A DNA stretch of 64,000 nucleotides from Desulfurivibrio alkaliphilus AHT 2 (GTDB lineage: Bacteria; Desulfobacterota; Desulfobulbia; Desulfobulbales; Desulfurivibrionaceae), in assembly GCF_000092205.1 (NCBI RefSeq), contig NC_014216.1:682001-746000 (forward strand), in the 5' to 3' direction. The translations under genes were made by a program, and so were the position numbers. Positions 16,622-25,099 of this stretch are shown here, piece by piece (the first letter of the stretch is position 1; every line of letters starts with the position of its first letter). Below the pieces are notes generated by a model. That model did no database searches. It was not told where the DNA came from and was given only the letters and a program-made list of their open reading frames with translations.

Positions 16622-16728
16622 GTAACCGTTCAGCAGTGCCGCAGGTTTGGTCTTGCAGCCAGGCGCAGCGTACCCCTGTACGTAAGCCTGGCTGCTCGCC
16701 CGAAGATGCGGTGCTGCTGAACGGTTAC
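16622..16728 (-). repeat. 107-bp palindromic element, copy 3
   Basis: Arms GTAACCGTTCAGCAG and CTGCTGAACGGTTAC: the T-to-C change relative to copy 2 is matched by A-to-G on the other arm. It lies between the alpha/beta hydrolase and the PrcB-like gene in the sense of both. This copy is not next to a stop codon. Confidence 0.88.
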
Positions 16729-16790
16729 GAATATTTTGCTGCTTTGCAAACAAAGGCGTATCCTAATTAATTGCCGCCGGGAAAGCAATC

Positions 16791-16820
16791 AAACAGTTGG
16801 CCGTTAAGCGGCAACTGTTT
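16791..16820 (-). terminator. Possible terminator hairpin after the hydrolase gene
   Basis: AAACAGTTG (16791-16799) and CAACTGTTT (16812-16820) form a stem with a partly paired GC interior, about 65 bp past the hydrolase stop. Only a short T-rich stretch follows on the minus strand, so support is weak. Confidence 0.35.
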
Positions 16821-16840
16821 AACCTGTCGCAAGATTGCTA

Positions 16841-16886
16841 CCCGTTAAACCCGCAGGTCAGTACTCCTGGTGACGCTTACGGTTAC
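16841..16886 (+). repeat. 43-bp linker element, copy 5
   Basis: Begins CCCGTTAAACCCGCAGG and ends GACGCTTACGGTTAC. The hydrolase stop codon (16883-16885) is the TAA of the terminal GGTTAC on the opposite strand. Orientation is opposite to the gene. Confidence 0.7.
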
Positions 16887-18298
16887 AGCGGGGCGTCGGG
16901 CAGCAGCCGGTGTTCCCCGTGGAGGAAATAGCGGCCATGGCTGCTTTCAGAGCGACTGACGGAGAAGAGCAGCAGTGAAGGTGCTTCAGCCAGCGCGGCG
17001 GTATCATGCCCGACCAGTTCGACCCCCGCCAGGTCGAGGCGGCTGCCGGATGCCACCAGGGCGGTTTCGCCTTCCACCCGTAAACCGGTGGCCTTGACCG
17101 CTGAATTGGTTACCTGCATGGCAATACCGGTGCTGGTCAGTCGGCTTTGCTCGATGGTGACCTGGGAATCCCGGATGGTCAGCGATGCGGCCTCAACCCG
17201 GCGTAACCGGACATTGCGGCAGCCGCTGATGATCAGCCGATCATAGCGGCCGCTGAAGATCAGGCCATGCTGGTCCTGGCAACTGCCCACCCGCTCGGCC
17301 TGGCTTGCGGTGTTTTCTGCAACACCGGGCCATGGTTTTGCCTTGGCGGCCGGGGTAGGGGCGGTAAGGGCCTGTTGCAGGGCGCTCCGGAACAGCTCCG
17401 GCTGTTCCCGCATGGGCACGTGGCCGGCCTCGGGAATAACCTGCAGTTGGGCCTTGGGCAGCAGGGTTTCCAGCAGCAGGCCGGTGCGCAGGGGGGTAAC
17501 ATGATCTTCGGCGCCCCAGATGATGAAGGCCGGGGTTGCCAACCCCCGCAGGTCGCGGTTGAAATTCTCCTCCGCCACGGCCAGGGCGGCGATTTTGGCG
17601 GGGTCGCCGCCAAGCAGCCTGGCCCGCAGGGTGTCGTTGTTGAGCACCTGGTTAATATCCAGGGGCAGGTCCGGTAAACCGGCGATGATCCCGCTCAGCC
17701 AGTTGTCGAGCCGGCTCAGCGGGGCGGCGGGCAGGCCGGGCAGGCGTTGCTGTAAATCCGGCTCCAGCAGTTCCTGGGTAATCACCTTTCGGTGCAGCAC
17801 CCCGGCCACATTCGCCAGCACCAGTCGTTTAACCTGTTGCGGCCAGTCGGCGGCAAAGCGCAGGGCCACGGTGCCGCCCATGGAATGCCCGACCACCAGC
17901 ATGGGACCGCTGCTGAAGGATTCCGCCAACCAGTTGAGGTAAGCCGCGTAGTTCTGCGGCGAGTAAAGGGCGTTCAGCTTGTCTGAGCGGCCAAAGCCGG
18001 GCAGGTCAACCGCCAGCACGTGGTACTCGACCGCCAGTTCCGGGAGCAGGTCGTGCCAGATGCCCGAGGCCTGCTCCCCCAGGCCGTGCACCAGCAGCAG
18101 GGTTGGGGAGTTACCCCGGCCGGCCTCCAGCAGGTAAGCCTGGCCGCCGAAAATCGGCTCTTCGAGCCGGTGCTCCTTGATCGTCATGGCCTCGGGTCCC
18201 TCGGCCTCGGGTTTCATATCGGCTAAGGCCGGAGTGGTGAGCGCAACCAGCCCCATCACCGCCAGTACCCTGAAGATCATCGCCAACCATCGCTGCAT
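16883..18298 (-). CDS. Secreted alpha/beta hydrolase with C-terminal beta-helix-like domain
   Basis: 471 residues. The signal peptide (1-26, cleaved after ALA) is followed by an alpha/beta hydrolase of about 270 residues: oxyanion strand LLLVHGLGE, nucleophile elbow GHSMGG, acid in WGAEDHVTP, catalytic His in EAGHVPM. After about residue 330 a second region has short regularly spaced hydrophobic rungs (LIISGCRNVRLRRVEAASLTI onward), resembling a right-handed parallel beta-helix. This fusion is unusual. The 3' end, including the stop codon, abuts a repeat. The next gene upstream on the minus strand encodes an outer-membrane protease-like protein, so an envelope role is plausible. Confidence 0.82.
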   Translation of the reverse strand: MQRWLAMIFRVLAVMGLVALTTPALADMKPEAEGPEAMTIKEHRLEEPIFGGQAYLLEAGRGNSPTLLLVHGLGEQASGIWHDLLPELAVEYHVLAVDLPGFGRSDKLNALYSPQNYAAYLNWLAESFSSGPMLVVGHSMGGTVALRFAADWPQQVKRLVLANVAGVLHRKVITQELLEPDLQQRLPGLPAAPLSRLDNWLSGIIAGLPDLPLDINQVLNNDTLRARLLGGDPAKIAALAVAEENFNRDLRGLATPAFIIWGAEDHVTPLRTGLLLETLLPKAQLQVIPEAGHVPMREQPELFRSALQQALTAPTPAAKAKPWPGVAENTASQAERVGSCQDQHGLIFSGRYDRLIISGCRNVRLRRVEAASLTIRDSQVTIEQSRLTSTGIAMQVTNSAVKATGLRVEGETALVASGSRLDLAGVELVGHDTAALAEAPSLLLFSVSRSESSHGRYFLHGEHRLLPDAPL

Positions 18299-18341
18299 AA
18301 AACAAATCCCTATGTTGGTTTTTTTAAAAGTCCGCCAAGAC

Positions 18342-18450
18342 GTAAGCGGTCACGGGGTGTCCCACCTTGCGGCAAGCAGACCAGCGCCGCGTACCTCAGT
18401 ACGCAAGCCGGGCTGATCGCCGCAAGGTGGGGTGCCCGGTTTAACGGGCC
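18342..18450 (-). repeat. Variant palindromic element (type 2) with linker fragment
   Basis: Starts GTAAGCGGTCACGGGG and has inner arms CCACCTTGCGGC and GCCGCAAGGTGG plus a CGTAC/GTACG tip like type 1. The right outer arm is missing and is replaced by GGTTTAACGGGCC, a fragment of the linker element, which joins palindromic copy 4. Confidence 0.7.
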
Positions 18451-18558
18451 GTAATCGTTCAGCAGTGCCGCAGGTTCGGGCAAGCAGCCAGGCGCAGCGT
18501 ACCCCCGGTACGTAAGCTTGGCTGATCGCCCGAAGATGCGGTGCTGCTGAACGATTAC
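18451..18558 (-). repeat. 108-bp palindromic element, copy 4
   Basis: Perfect outer arms GTAATCGTTCAGCAG and CTGCTGAACGATTAC. One base pair separates it from the stop codon of the 18560-21535 gene, and it is in the sense orientation of that gene. It stands in tandem with the type 2 variant. Confidence 0.88.
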
Positions 18559-18559
18559 G

Positions 18560-21535
18560 TTAAAATTGGTGGCCCAGGGCCAGATATAGCATGGTCCGGT
18601 CTTCCCGGGGGCGGGCGGAATCCAGCCGCTGGGCCAGCCCCAGCCGCATATCCAGATGAAGCAGGTGCCCCAGCACCAGGTTCAGTTTGTATTCGGTGCC
18701 CACCGAAGATTTGATCCGGTTGTCGCTCTCCCAGGAGCCGTCCCAGGCGGCGCCGGCCTCAGCGAACAGGGTAAGATGACTGCGGTCCAGAAAGAGGGGG
18801 AAAACGGACGGTCCGGCTTCATGATAGATCAGCGGGAAGCGGTATTCCAGGGTGGTGCGCACGATGCGGTCGCCGCGTTGCACCGCCTGGGGGTAACCGC
18901 GCAGGGGAAAACCGCCGCCGCTCTCTCCCAGCAGCGCCTCGGGGGGCATGAAGCCGCCCAGTTGAAAGCGCCTTTGCAGCAGCCGATCTCCTTCCGCCAA
19001 ACCTCCTTTGAGCCACCAGGCCAGCACGTGGCGCCGCAGGAAAGGCACGCGCGTAAAGACCCGGGTATCCAGCACCAGCTCGTCAATGTTGAAATCCCCC
19101 CAGGAGTCGGTGAAATGGTTCCACTGGAGGGCCGCCAGCAGGCCTCTTTCCGGCGAGATTGCCAGCCCCGGCTGCTCGCGGTTGTCGAAGCTGAGGCCCA
19201 CCACCGTGCCCCGGAGCCGGCCCTGGGCCGGGGCCTCTTCGGCCGCCGGCCAGCCGCTTAAAGCCTCCAGCCGCTGTTCGCGCACCCCGAGCCGGCCGAC
19301 CAGGCCCCAGCGGAGCCGCAACAGGGGAACCAGCAGCGAGGCCTGCAGGTTGCGGCGCCGCTCCCAGTAGCTGGGCAGCGAGCGGTAGCCTTCCTCGTCG
19401 GCTGGCGGGGCCCACAGGTAGCCGTGTTTGGCGGCGAAATCGCTGGCGTGCAGTTCCAGTACCGGGAAAAACCAGTGATTCTGGTAAGTGGCGGCCCAGG
19501 CCCAGCGGTTGCTGGCCGAGCCGTACAGGGCCGTGCCTTGCAGGGAATGGCGTTGCAATGGGTCGGCAGCGTACACCGACAAGCCGTAATTGCTGCCTTC
19601 CTCGTCCACCGCAAAGGCGGGCAGCCAGGCCCGGGGCAACAGGGTGGAGCCGGCCAGGTAGCGGCGGCGGGAAAGTTCGGCCGGGTGGTCTTCTTCAGGC
19701 CGGTGCCGAACTGGCGCGGTTATCCGGTTGCTTTCGCTGGGGTCCGCGGCCGCTTGCGGCAGGGCCGGGGCGGTGGGCTGGGGTGGGGGTACCGCAATCG
19801 CGGGGTACTCCTCCAGCAGCATCAGGTCGTAACCCCTGGCCGAATAATCGGCAAAGACCAGGCGGCCGCTTTGCGGGCATAGGGCCGGTTCAAAGGCGCC
19901 GCCCACCACGTTGGTTACCTGCTCAAGGTCGCCGGAGGCCGGTTGCAGGCGGTAAATATTGTGAATGCCGTTGCGGTCGTAGGTGAAGTAGAGGTGATCA
20001 CCATCCCGGCTCCAGACCGGCCAGGCCAGGGTGGCGCCGGCAACTGCCAGTAAGCTTGCCGTTTCTCCGCTGTCGGCGGCAATCACTTCCAGGCCCGGTC
20101 GGCCCTGGCGCCAGGCCACCACCGCCAGGGAGCGGCCGTCGGGGGACCAGCGGGGCCGGCCGTAAATCACCGGGTCGGTTTCGTTGGGCCGCAAGGGTTG
20201 CAACTCGCCGCTGTCCGGGTTCACCAGCATCAGGGCGGTGGTGCCTTCCCCCTCGCGGACGGCGACCAGCAGGTGGTCCCGGGGGTGAAAATCCGGGTCG
20301 CGCAGGCGGGCGCCGGTGGTCAGCCGTTTAGTTTCGCCTTTGGCCAGATTGTAGAGGTAAAGGTCGCTGTACAGTTCATAGGAGCGAACCCGCTCCCAGC
20401 GGGAAAAGGCCAGCCACCGATCATCGGGGGAAAAGCTCAGGCCGCCGGTGCCCAGGGCCTTGGTCAGCTCACGATCCTTGCCGTCGGCCAGGTTCAGCAG
20501 GCGGACGGCAGGGTAGGCCCGGGCGCCGCTTTCGGTGTAGGCCAGCCAGCGGCCATCGTTGGAAAAGCGGGGGGCGCCGATCCGGTAACCGCGTCGGGTA
20601 AGTTGTTGCCCCCTGGTCTCGCCCTGCTCGGCTACCTGCTGCTGCAGGGCGGAGGCCTGCTGCGCCACCGTTTGCTTCCATTCCCGCCACAAAGAGCCGG
20701 GGCGTTCGCCGATGGTTTGCCCAAAAGAGGCGTTGAGGCGGAAGGGCAGGAGGCGGCCGGCATAATCTTGGGTCTGCTCGTAAAGTCCGCCCTCGCCATG
20801 CTTGCCGGCAATATAGTCGGTGAACTCGGCCCCGAAGACGTAGCGGTTTTTGCCCCCCGGCCAACTGGCGTGAAAACCCTGCATCTGGGCCAGGGTGGGG
20901 AACTGCTCTGCCAGCGCCGCCATGCGGACAATCATGGTAAAGTAGCTGCCGCCGGTGCGGCCGTAACCGGTGATCCTGGTCTCCTCGTAGGTGGCCAGCC
21001 CTTCCACCTGCCACTTGGGGGAAAACCAGTTGGGAAAACTCCAGGGCGAAAGAATGCGCCCAAAGGTACCGCGCACCAGCCGGTTGGGGCCCCGGACCTG
21101 GTCCAGGTGGACGATATGGGCATACTCATGGGCAAAGAGCAGGTGCAGCCAGTCACGATAATTGGCCAGCTCTTCCCCCGGGGCGGCGGGGCGCAGCAGC
21201 AGCACCACCCGGTTGTAGGGAAAGGAGGAGGCCAGGGCGTTGGACAAGTCCATATGATCGGCAAGCACCACCTGGGTGCGGCCCCAGGGCGTCCAGTCGA
21301 AACGGCCGGTAAGTTCCTGGTGCACCTGCTCGGCAATTTGCGCCGTATGCCGGGCCTGCACTTCCAGGTGGCGGGGGTAGTGAATGGCGAAATTTTCCGT
21401 GCGCAGGGTGTACCAGCGATAATGGGAAGGATAGGGGGCAAAGGCTTCCCCCGGCGGCGGGCAGCACAGCAAAGCCAGCACGGCGAGCAGGCCGGTGCTG
21501 AAGAAGGCCAGTAAGCGTCGGCGGGGCGGCAGCAT
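18560..21535 (-). CDS. Outer-membrane protein: gluzincin-like protease domain, PD40/TolB-like propeller and C-terminal barrel
   Basis: 991 residues. After a signal segment (about 8-31) comes a peptidase-like domain with HEYAH (H136, E137, H140) and a downstream WQVEGLATYEE (E178), the ligand set of a gluzincin zinc protease. Residues about 310-600 contain repeated PRFSNDGRWLAY / SFSPDDRWLAF / RWSPDGRSLAV blades typical of PD40/TolB-like propellers. The last 300 residues alternate aromatic and polar strands, contain GFPLRGYPQ, and end in F, as in BamA/surface-antigen barrels. The combination suggests a surface- or periplasm-facing protease in the outer membrane. The ribosome site AGGAG is 9 bases before the ATG. 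Confidence 0.8.
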   Translation of the reverse strand: MLPPRRRLLAFFSTGLLAVLALLCCPPPGEAFAPYPSHYRWYTLRTENFAIHYPRHLEVQARHTAQIAEQVHQELTGRFDWTPWGRTQVVLADHMDLSNALASSFPYNRVVLLLRPAAPGEELANYRDWLHLLFAHEYAHIVHLDQVRGPNRLVRGTFGRILSPWSFPNWFSPKWQVEGLATYEETRITGYGRTGGSYFTMIVRMAALAEQFPTLAQMQGFHASWPGGKNRYVFGAEFTDYIAGKHGEGGLYEQTQDYAGRLLPFRLNASFGQTIGERPGSLWREWKQTVAQQASALQQQVAEQGETRGQQLTRRGYRIGAPRFSNDGRWLAYTESGARAYPAVRLLNLADGKDRELTKALGTGGLSFSPDDRWLAFSRWERVRSYELYSDLYLYNLAKGETKRLTTGARLRDPDFHPRDHLLVAVREGEGTTALMLVNPDSGELQPLRPNETDPVIYGRPRWSPDGRSLAVVAWRQGRPGLEVIAADSGETASLLAVAGATLAWPVWSRDGDHLYFTYDRNGIHNIYRLQPASGDLEQVTNVVGGAFEPALCPQSGRLVFADYSARGYDLMLLEEYPAIAVPPPQPTAPALPQAAADPSESNRITAPVRHRPEEDHPAELSRRRYLAGSTLLPRAWLPAFAVDEEGSNYGLSVYAADPLQRHSLQGTALYGSASNRWAWAATYQNHWFFPVLELHASDFAAKHGYLWAPPADEEGYRSLPSYWERRRNLQASLLVPLLRLRWGLVGRLGVREQRLEALSGWPAAEEAPAQGRLRGTVVGLSFDNREQPGLAISPERGLLAALQWNHFTDSWGDFNIDELVLDTRVFTRVPFLRRHVLAWWLKGGLAEGDRLLQRRFQLGGFMPPEALLGESGGGFPLRGYPQAVQRGDRIVRTTLEYRFPLIYHEAGPSVFPLFLDRSHLTLFAEAGAAWDGSWESDNRIKSSVGTEYKLNLVLGHLLHLDMRLGLAQRLDSARPREDRTMLYLALGHQF

Positions 21536-21942
21536 GGAGCAAGCTCCTTGAGATCCTTGTCAGTTAAGAGGACAGGCAGGCAAAAGGTGAACTGATTGCC
21601 GACGCCTTACCCAACAGCAAACCATAAAAAAATATTTTACGCCATAATGTGTTGCCGGCGCTCACCGTTAAGCATGGCCAGGCAATTTTCGGCAGCAGGC
21701 AAAATCACTCATTTGGGTGATGACGCTATCGCCTGGTTATGCTAGCATAGCCGGAAAAAGGTGCATTTGTGTCGGTAGCTTTTTTCGTTTTTGCATTTGA
21801 CAATCGTTATTGCCAAAAGCTAGGATGGTGAGTAAATGGCCATCATGTTGAGCAGCCCATGGCTGCCGGTTGGCCGGAGATAAACGGGTGGATGCCCGCA
21901 ATGGAGAGTTGGTAAACCATTTACCTGGAAGGAGGGTAAGAA
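21536..21942 (+). other. Intergenic region between divergent genes
   Basis: 407 bp without a gene. It contains the promoter at 21797-21826 for the downstream lipoprotein and an AT-rich stretch around 21620-21650. No other convincing element is seen. Confidence 0.6.
21797..21826 (+). promoter_or_regulatory. Sigma-70-like promoter of the lipoprotein gene
   Basis: TTGACA, an 18-base spacer and TAGGAT, about 116 bp before the start codon. Confidence 0.55.
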
Positions 21943-23115
21943 ATGAAGAAACTAACCATGTTGGTGGCCGGTGTTATGCTGCTGGCCTTTGTCGGTTGCA
22001 GCAGCAGTTCCTCCAGCAGCAAGAAGAAAGATGATGATGACAATGGCAATGGCGCAGATCCGATCGTAACCGGCGAGGTGCTCAGCGGGGTGCTGTATGC
22101 CCCCAACGGATCAACCCCGATCCCCAATGCCACGGTCTACATTCCTTCTTCCGGCTCCACCAGCAGCCTGGCGGCGCGGCAGGCAGCAACCTGCCCCGAG
22201 CCCACCGAAGCCTGGGTGGCCTGGACCTGCACCGACGAAGAAGGGAGCTATGAACTGACGGTGCCGGCGGATTATGCCCAGACCGGCGAGGAGGTGACCA
22301 TCAAGGCCACCAAGGATGCCTGGTCGGTCCAGACCACCCTGGTAATTGGGCAAAGCGCAGATATGGTCTTTTCGGCCACGGTGGCTGAGGGGGCCGCTAA
22401 TATTGCGGTAATTCAGGGTGCATACGACAGCATTGAAAACGTGCTGGCCAAGCTGGGTTTGGGTGAGGTCAATGATGTCGGTCAACTGGTGACAGGTACA
22501 CAAACTTTTGATCTGTACGCCTCCAATGCAGCCTCCGAGCTTTTTGAGGAGGTGACGCCGGGAGTATATAAAATCGATGAATATGACATTGTTTATGTAA
22601 ATTGTGGTGCCTCCTCTGCGGGTGTTAACAACGAAGTTTTGAGAGACTACGTGGCGCAGGGTGGCCGGCTGTATGCCACTGATTTGGCCAGCCCTTTTGT
22701 GATTCAGCCCTTTGAAGAGTATGTCGAGCGAATCGCGTCTGGTCCTGGTGGTGCTCAGCCGGAATCGGAGGTGGTCTACGCCCCTCTGGCCAAGTGGCTG
22801 GCCAGCGTAACCTGCACCGATGGTGCCTGCATCGCGCCGGATCACGGCATTTTCCTCACCGGTTTTGCCGGTGGCTGGCACCTGCTGAATCCGGTTGATT
22901 CGGCCCAGGGTGCTACGGTGACCACCTTGGTACAGGGTGACCTTGAGGGTATTATCACCTTGGATGAGCCGATTCAGCCCCTTACCATGCGCTTTTTCCA
23001 CGGCGACGGGGTGGTGGTTTACAGCTCCTACCACACGGTGTCTGGTACCACCGGCACCGAATACCTGCCCCAGGAGCGGGTGCTTGAATATCTCTTCTAT
23101 AACGCCAAAGACTGA
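21943..23115 (+). CDS. Lipoprotein with carboxypeptidase-regulatory-like and amidotransferase-like domains
   Basis: 390 residues. The signal peptide ends in a lipobox FVGC followed by a serine run and an acidic Asp/Asn linker, so the protein is tethered to a membrane. Residues about 45-135 look like a CarboxypepD_reg-like beta-sandwich (VLYAPNGSTPIPNATVYI, then DEEGSYELTVP). Residues about 150-385 look like a class I glutamine-amidotransferase/ThuA-like Rossmann fold (IAVIQGAYDSIENVL, YDIVYVNCG, LRDYVAQGGRLYATD, a late FHGDGVVVYSSYH). Catalytic residues are not obvious. The ribosome site GGAGG is strong, and a terminator follows. Function is unknown. Confidence 0.7.
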   Translation: MKKLTMLVAGVMLLAFVGCSSSSSSSKKKDDDDNGNGADPIVTGEVLSGVLYAPNGSTPIPNATVYIPSSGSTSSLAARQAATCPEPTEAWVAWTCTDEEGSYELTVPADYAQTGEEVTIKATKDAWSVQTTLVIGQSADMVFSATVAEGAANIAVIQGAYDSIENVLAKLGLGEVNDVGQLVTGTQTFDLYASNAASELFEEVTPGVYKIDEYDIVYVNCGASSAGVNNEVLRDYVAQGGRLYATDLASPFVIQPFEEYVERIASGPGGAQPESEVVYAPLAKWLASVTCTDGACIAPDHGIFLTGFAGGWHLLNPVDSAQGATVTTLVQGDLEGIITLDEPIQPLTMRFFHGDGVVVYSSYHTVSGTTGTEYLPQERVLEYLFYNAKD

Positions 23116-23139
23116 TCACCTGAGTTGATCAACCCCTGC

Positions 23140-23192
23140 GTTCCCGGCGCCGGCCGCCCAGGCCGGCGCCGGGAACGTACCCCCTGCTTTTT
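23140..23192 (+). terminator. Intrinsic terminator after the lipoprotein gene
   Basis: A 15-bp GC-rich stem (23140-23154 with 23162-23176, 7-nt loop) followed by a T5 run at 23188-23192. Confidence 0.75.
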
Positions 23193-23273
23193 ATTCCTGT
23201 TTTATGGGTTCGTGGCTGTCGACTGTTTTCTTCACCTGTATCTTTCCGTAACCGGCCTGCATTTATTACGTGA

Positions 23274-24758
23274 TCAACTCTGCTGCTCCTGTAATACTTC
23301 CCATTTGGTGCCATCCGGACCATCCTTGATTACAATCCGCTGCTGGAGCAACTGGTCGCGGATGCGGTCGGCTTCCGCCCAGTCTTTGTCGCGGCGTGCC
23401 TGCTCTCGCTGTTCCAGCAGGGCCTCGATCTCCGCCGGCTTGATGCTGAGCTGAGCCAGCAGCCGCTGCTGGCGTTTTTCCAGCCAGGACACCGGCTCTT
23501 CCTGGGCCAGGCCGAAAACAGCGGTCAGGTCCCGGATGGTGGCGGCTGTCTGTTGCAGCAGCTGCAGGTCCTGCGGGGCCGGATTGGCGGGCAGGGCCTG
23601 GCGGACCTTGTTGATTATTTTGATGGCGTCGAAGATCCGTCCCAGGGCCAGGGCAGAGTTGAAATCGATATCCATGGCCTGGTGGAAGCTTTGCTCAAGC
23701 TTGGCCAGCTTGTCCCGGTCTTTCTCGCCGACCACCGATGCCGACGGCGAGGGATCGCCGGCGGCGCCCGGCAACTGTGCTGTCGCCGCCAAAGCGCTGT
23801 AGATCCTAGTCAGGGCGGCTTCGGCGTCTTGCAGGGCGGTCTCCGAGTAGTCCAAGGGGTTGCGGTAATGGGTGGAGAAGACAAAGAGCCGCAGCGCTTC
23901 GGCCGGGTGGCGCTCCAACACCTCGCGGATGGTTAAAAAGTTGCCCAGAGATTTGGACATCTTTTCATCTTTGATGGTCACAAAACCATGGTGGACCCAC
24001 AGGTTGGCAAAAGATTTGCCGCTGGCCCCCTCGCTCTGGGCGATCTCGTTTTCATGGTGGGGGAAAACCAGATCCTTGCCGCCGCCATGGATGTCGAAGG
24101 TTTCCCCCAGGTACTTTTTGCCCATGGCCGAGCATTCGATGTGCCAGCCCGGCCGCCCCGGCCCCCAGGGGCTGTCCCAGGCCGGCTCACCGGGCTTGCT
24201 GGCCTTCCAGAGCACAAAATCCATGGGGTGTTCCTTGTTGTCGTTGACCGCCACCCGGGCCCCGGCCTGCATGTCTTCCAGGCCGCGGCCGGACAGGACC
24301 CCGTAGCCGGCGAAACGCTGCACCCGGTAGTAAACATCTCCCTGGGCCTCATAGGCCAGGTCCTTGGCAACCAGTTCTTCGATCATGGCGATCATCTCCG
24401 GCAGATGCTCGGTGGCCAGGGGCTCCAGGGTGGGCGGCAGGGTGTTCAAGGCCGTCATATCCTCATGGAACTTGGCGATGAAACGCTGGGAGAGTTCGGT
24501 ACAAGTGGTGCCCTGTTCCTGCGCCCGCTTGATGATCTTGTCGTCGATATCAGTAAAATTGCGGACAAAGGTAACACGATAGCCGCGGTGCTGCAGGTAG
24601 CGGTAAATCATGTCGAAGACCAGCACCGAGCGGGCGTGGCCGATATGGCAATAGTCGTAGGCGGTAATCCCGCAGACGTACATCTTTACATGACCTTCTT
24701 CCAGGGGGGCCAGTTTTTCTTTGCGAGCGGTTTTGGTGTTGTGGATGAGAATGGGCAT
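23274..24758 (-). CDS. cysS: Cysteinyl-tRNA synthetase
   Basis: Charges tRNA-Cys with cysteine in the cytoplasm. The 494-residue class I synthetase has HIGH (residues 38-41), KMSKS, the zinc cysteine in YVCG near residue 29 and the C-terminal helical DALR-type region. Length is normal (460-500). It is convergent with the lipoprotein gene and divergent from the 25100 gene. Confidence 0.97.
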   Translation of the reverse strand: MPILIHNTKTARKEKLAPLEEGHVKMYVCGITAYDYCHIGHARSVLVFDMIYRYLQHRGYRVTFVRNFTDIDDKIIKRAQEQGTTCTELSQRFIAKFHEDMTALNTLPPTLEPLATEHLPEMIAMIEELVAKDLAYEAQGDVYYRVQRFAGYGVLSGRGLEDMQAGARVAVNDNKEHPMDFVLWKASKPGEPAWDSPWGPGRPGWHIECSAMGKKYLGETFDIHGGGKDLVFPHHENEIAQSEGASGKSFANLWVHHGFVTIKDEKMSKSLGNFLTIREVLERHPAEALRLFVFSTHYRNPLDYSETALQDAEAALTRIYSALAATAQLPGAAGDPSPSASVVGEKDRDKLAKLEQSFHQAMDIDFNSALALGRIFDAIKIINKVRQALPANPAPQDLQLLQQTAATIRDLTAVFGLAQEEPVSWLEKRQQRLLAQLSIKPAEIEALLEQREQARRDKDWAEADRIRDQLLQQRIVIKDGPDGTKWEVLQEQQS

Positions 24759-25099
24759 TGATTAACCGTATATGTGCTGAGTTTGGTTGAGGGTTGCTGC
24801 GGCATCGGTAACCGATCACGGGGGCCGCAGGCTGCTGCCGGGATTTATGTTTGTCGTCGTTGCCGGAATAAATTATGATGAACCGGCAAAAAGAAAAAGA
24901 GCCGCACCCATATATACTTCTTTTGCTGTCTGGTATCAACCTGGCAGGCCGGGGAAAAAGCCGACCCTGCTTTTTTTGCCTGGTGTTTGCTCTGAAAACG
25001 GCTTTGCTCGGCCTCATGAAGTCCAAGGTCACCTGCAGCACCTTTAATGATTTCGGCGGGCCAAAGATCGATTTTAATCACTGGGAGCATTTTAATTTG
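24759..25099. other. Divergent intergenic region upstream of cysS
   Basis: 341 bp. An open frame crosses most of it and joins the downstream gene (from 24875), but its composition and lack of a ribosome site argue against translation. No clear promoter boxes were found. Confidence 0.5.

Larger units (their letters stand above)
16572..16882. other. Repeat-dense intergenic region
   Basis: 311 bp without a gene. It holds a linker element (16580-16621), palindromic copy 3 (16622-16728), a simple inverted repeat (16791-16820) and another linker (16841-16886). No promoter is convincing. Confidence 0.7.

Noticed and set aside
24875-25099. Upstream extension of the 25100 gene
   Set aside because: Residues there are low-complexity and unlike the downstream domain, and the internal ATG at 25100 has a better context.
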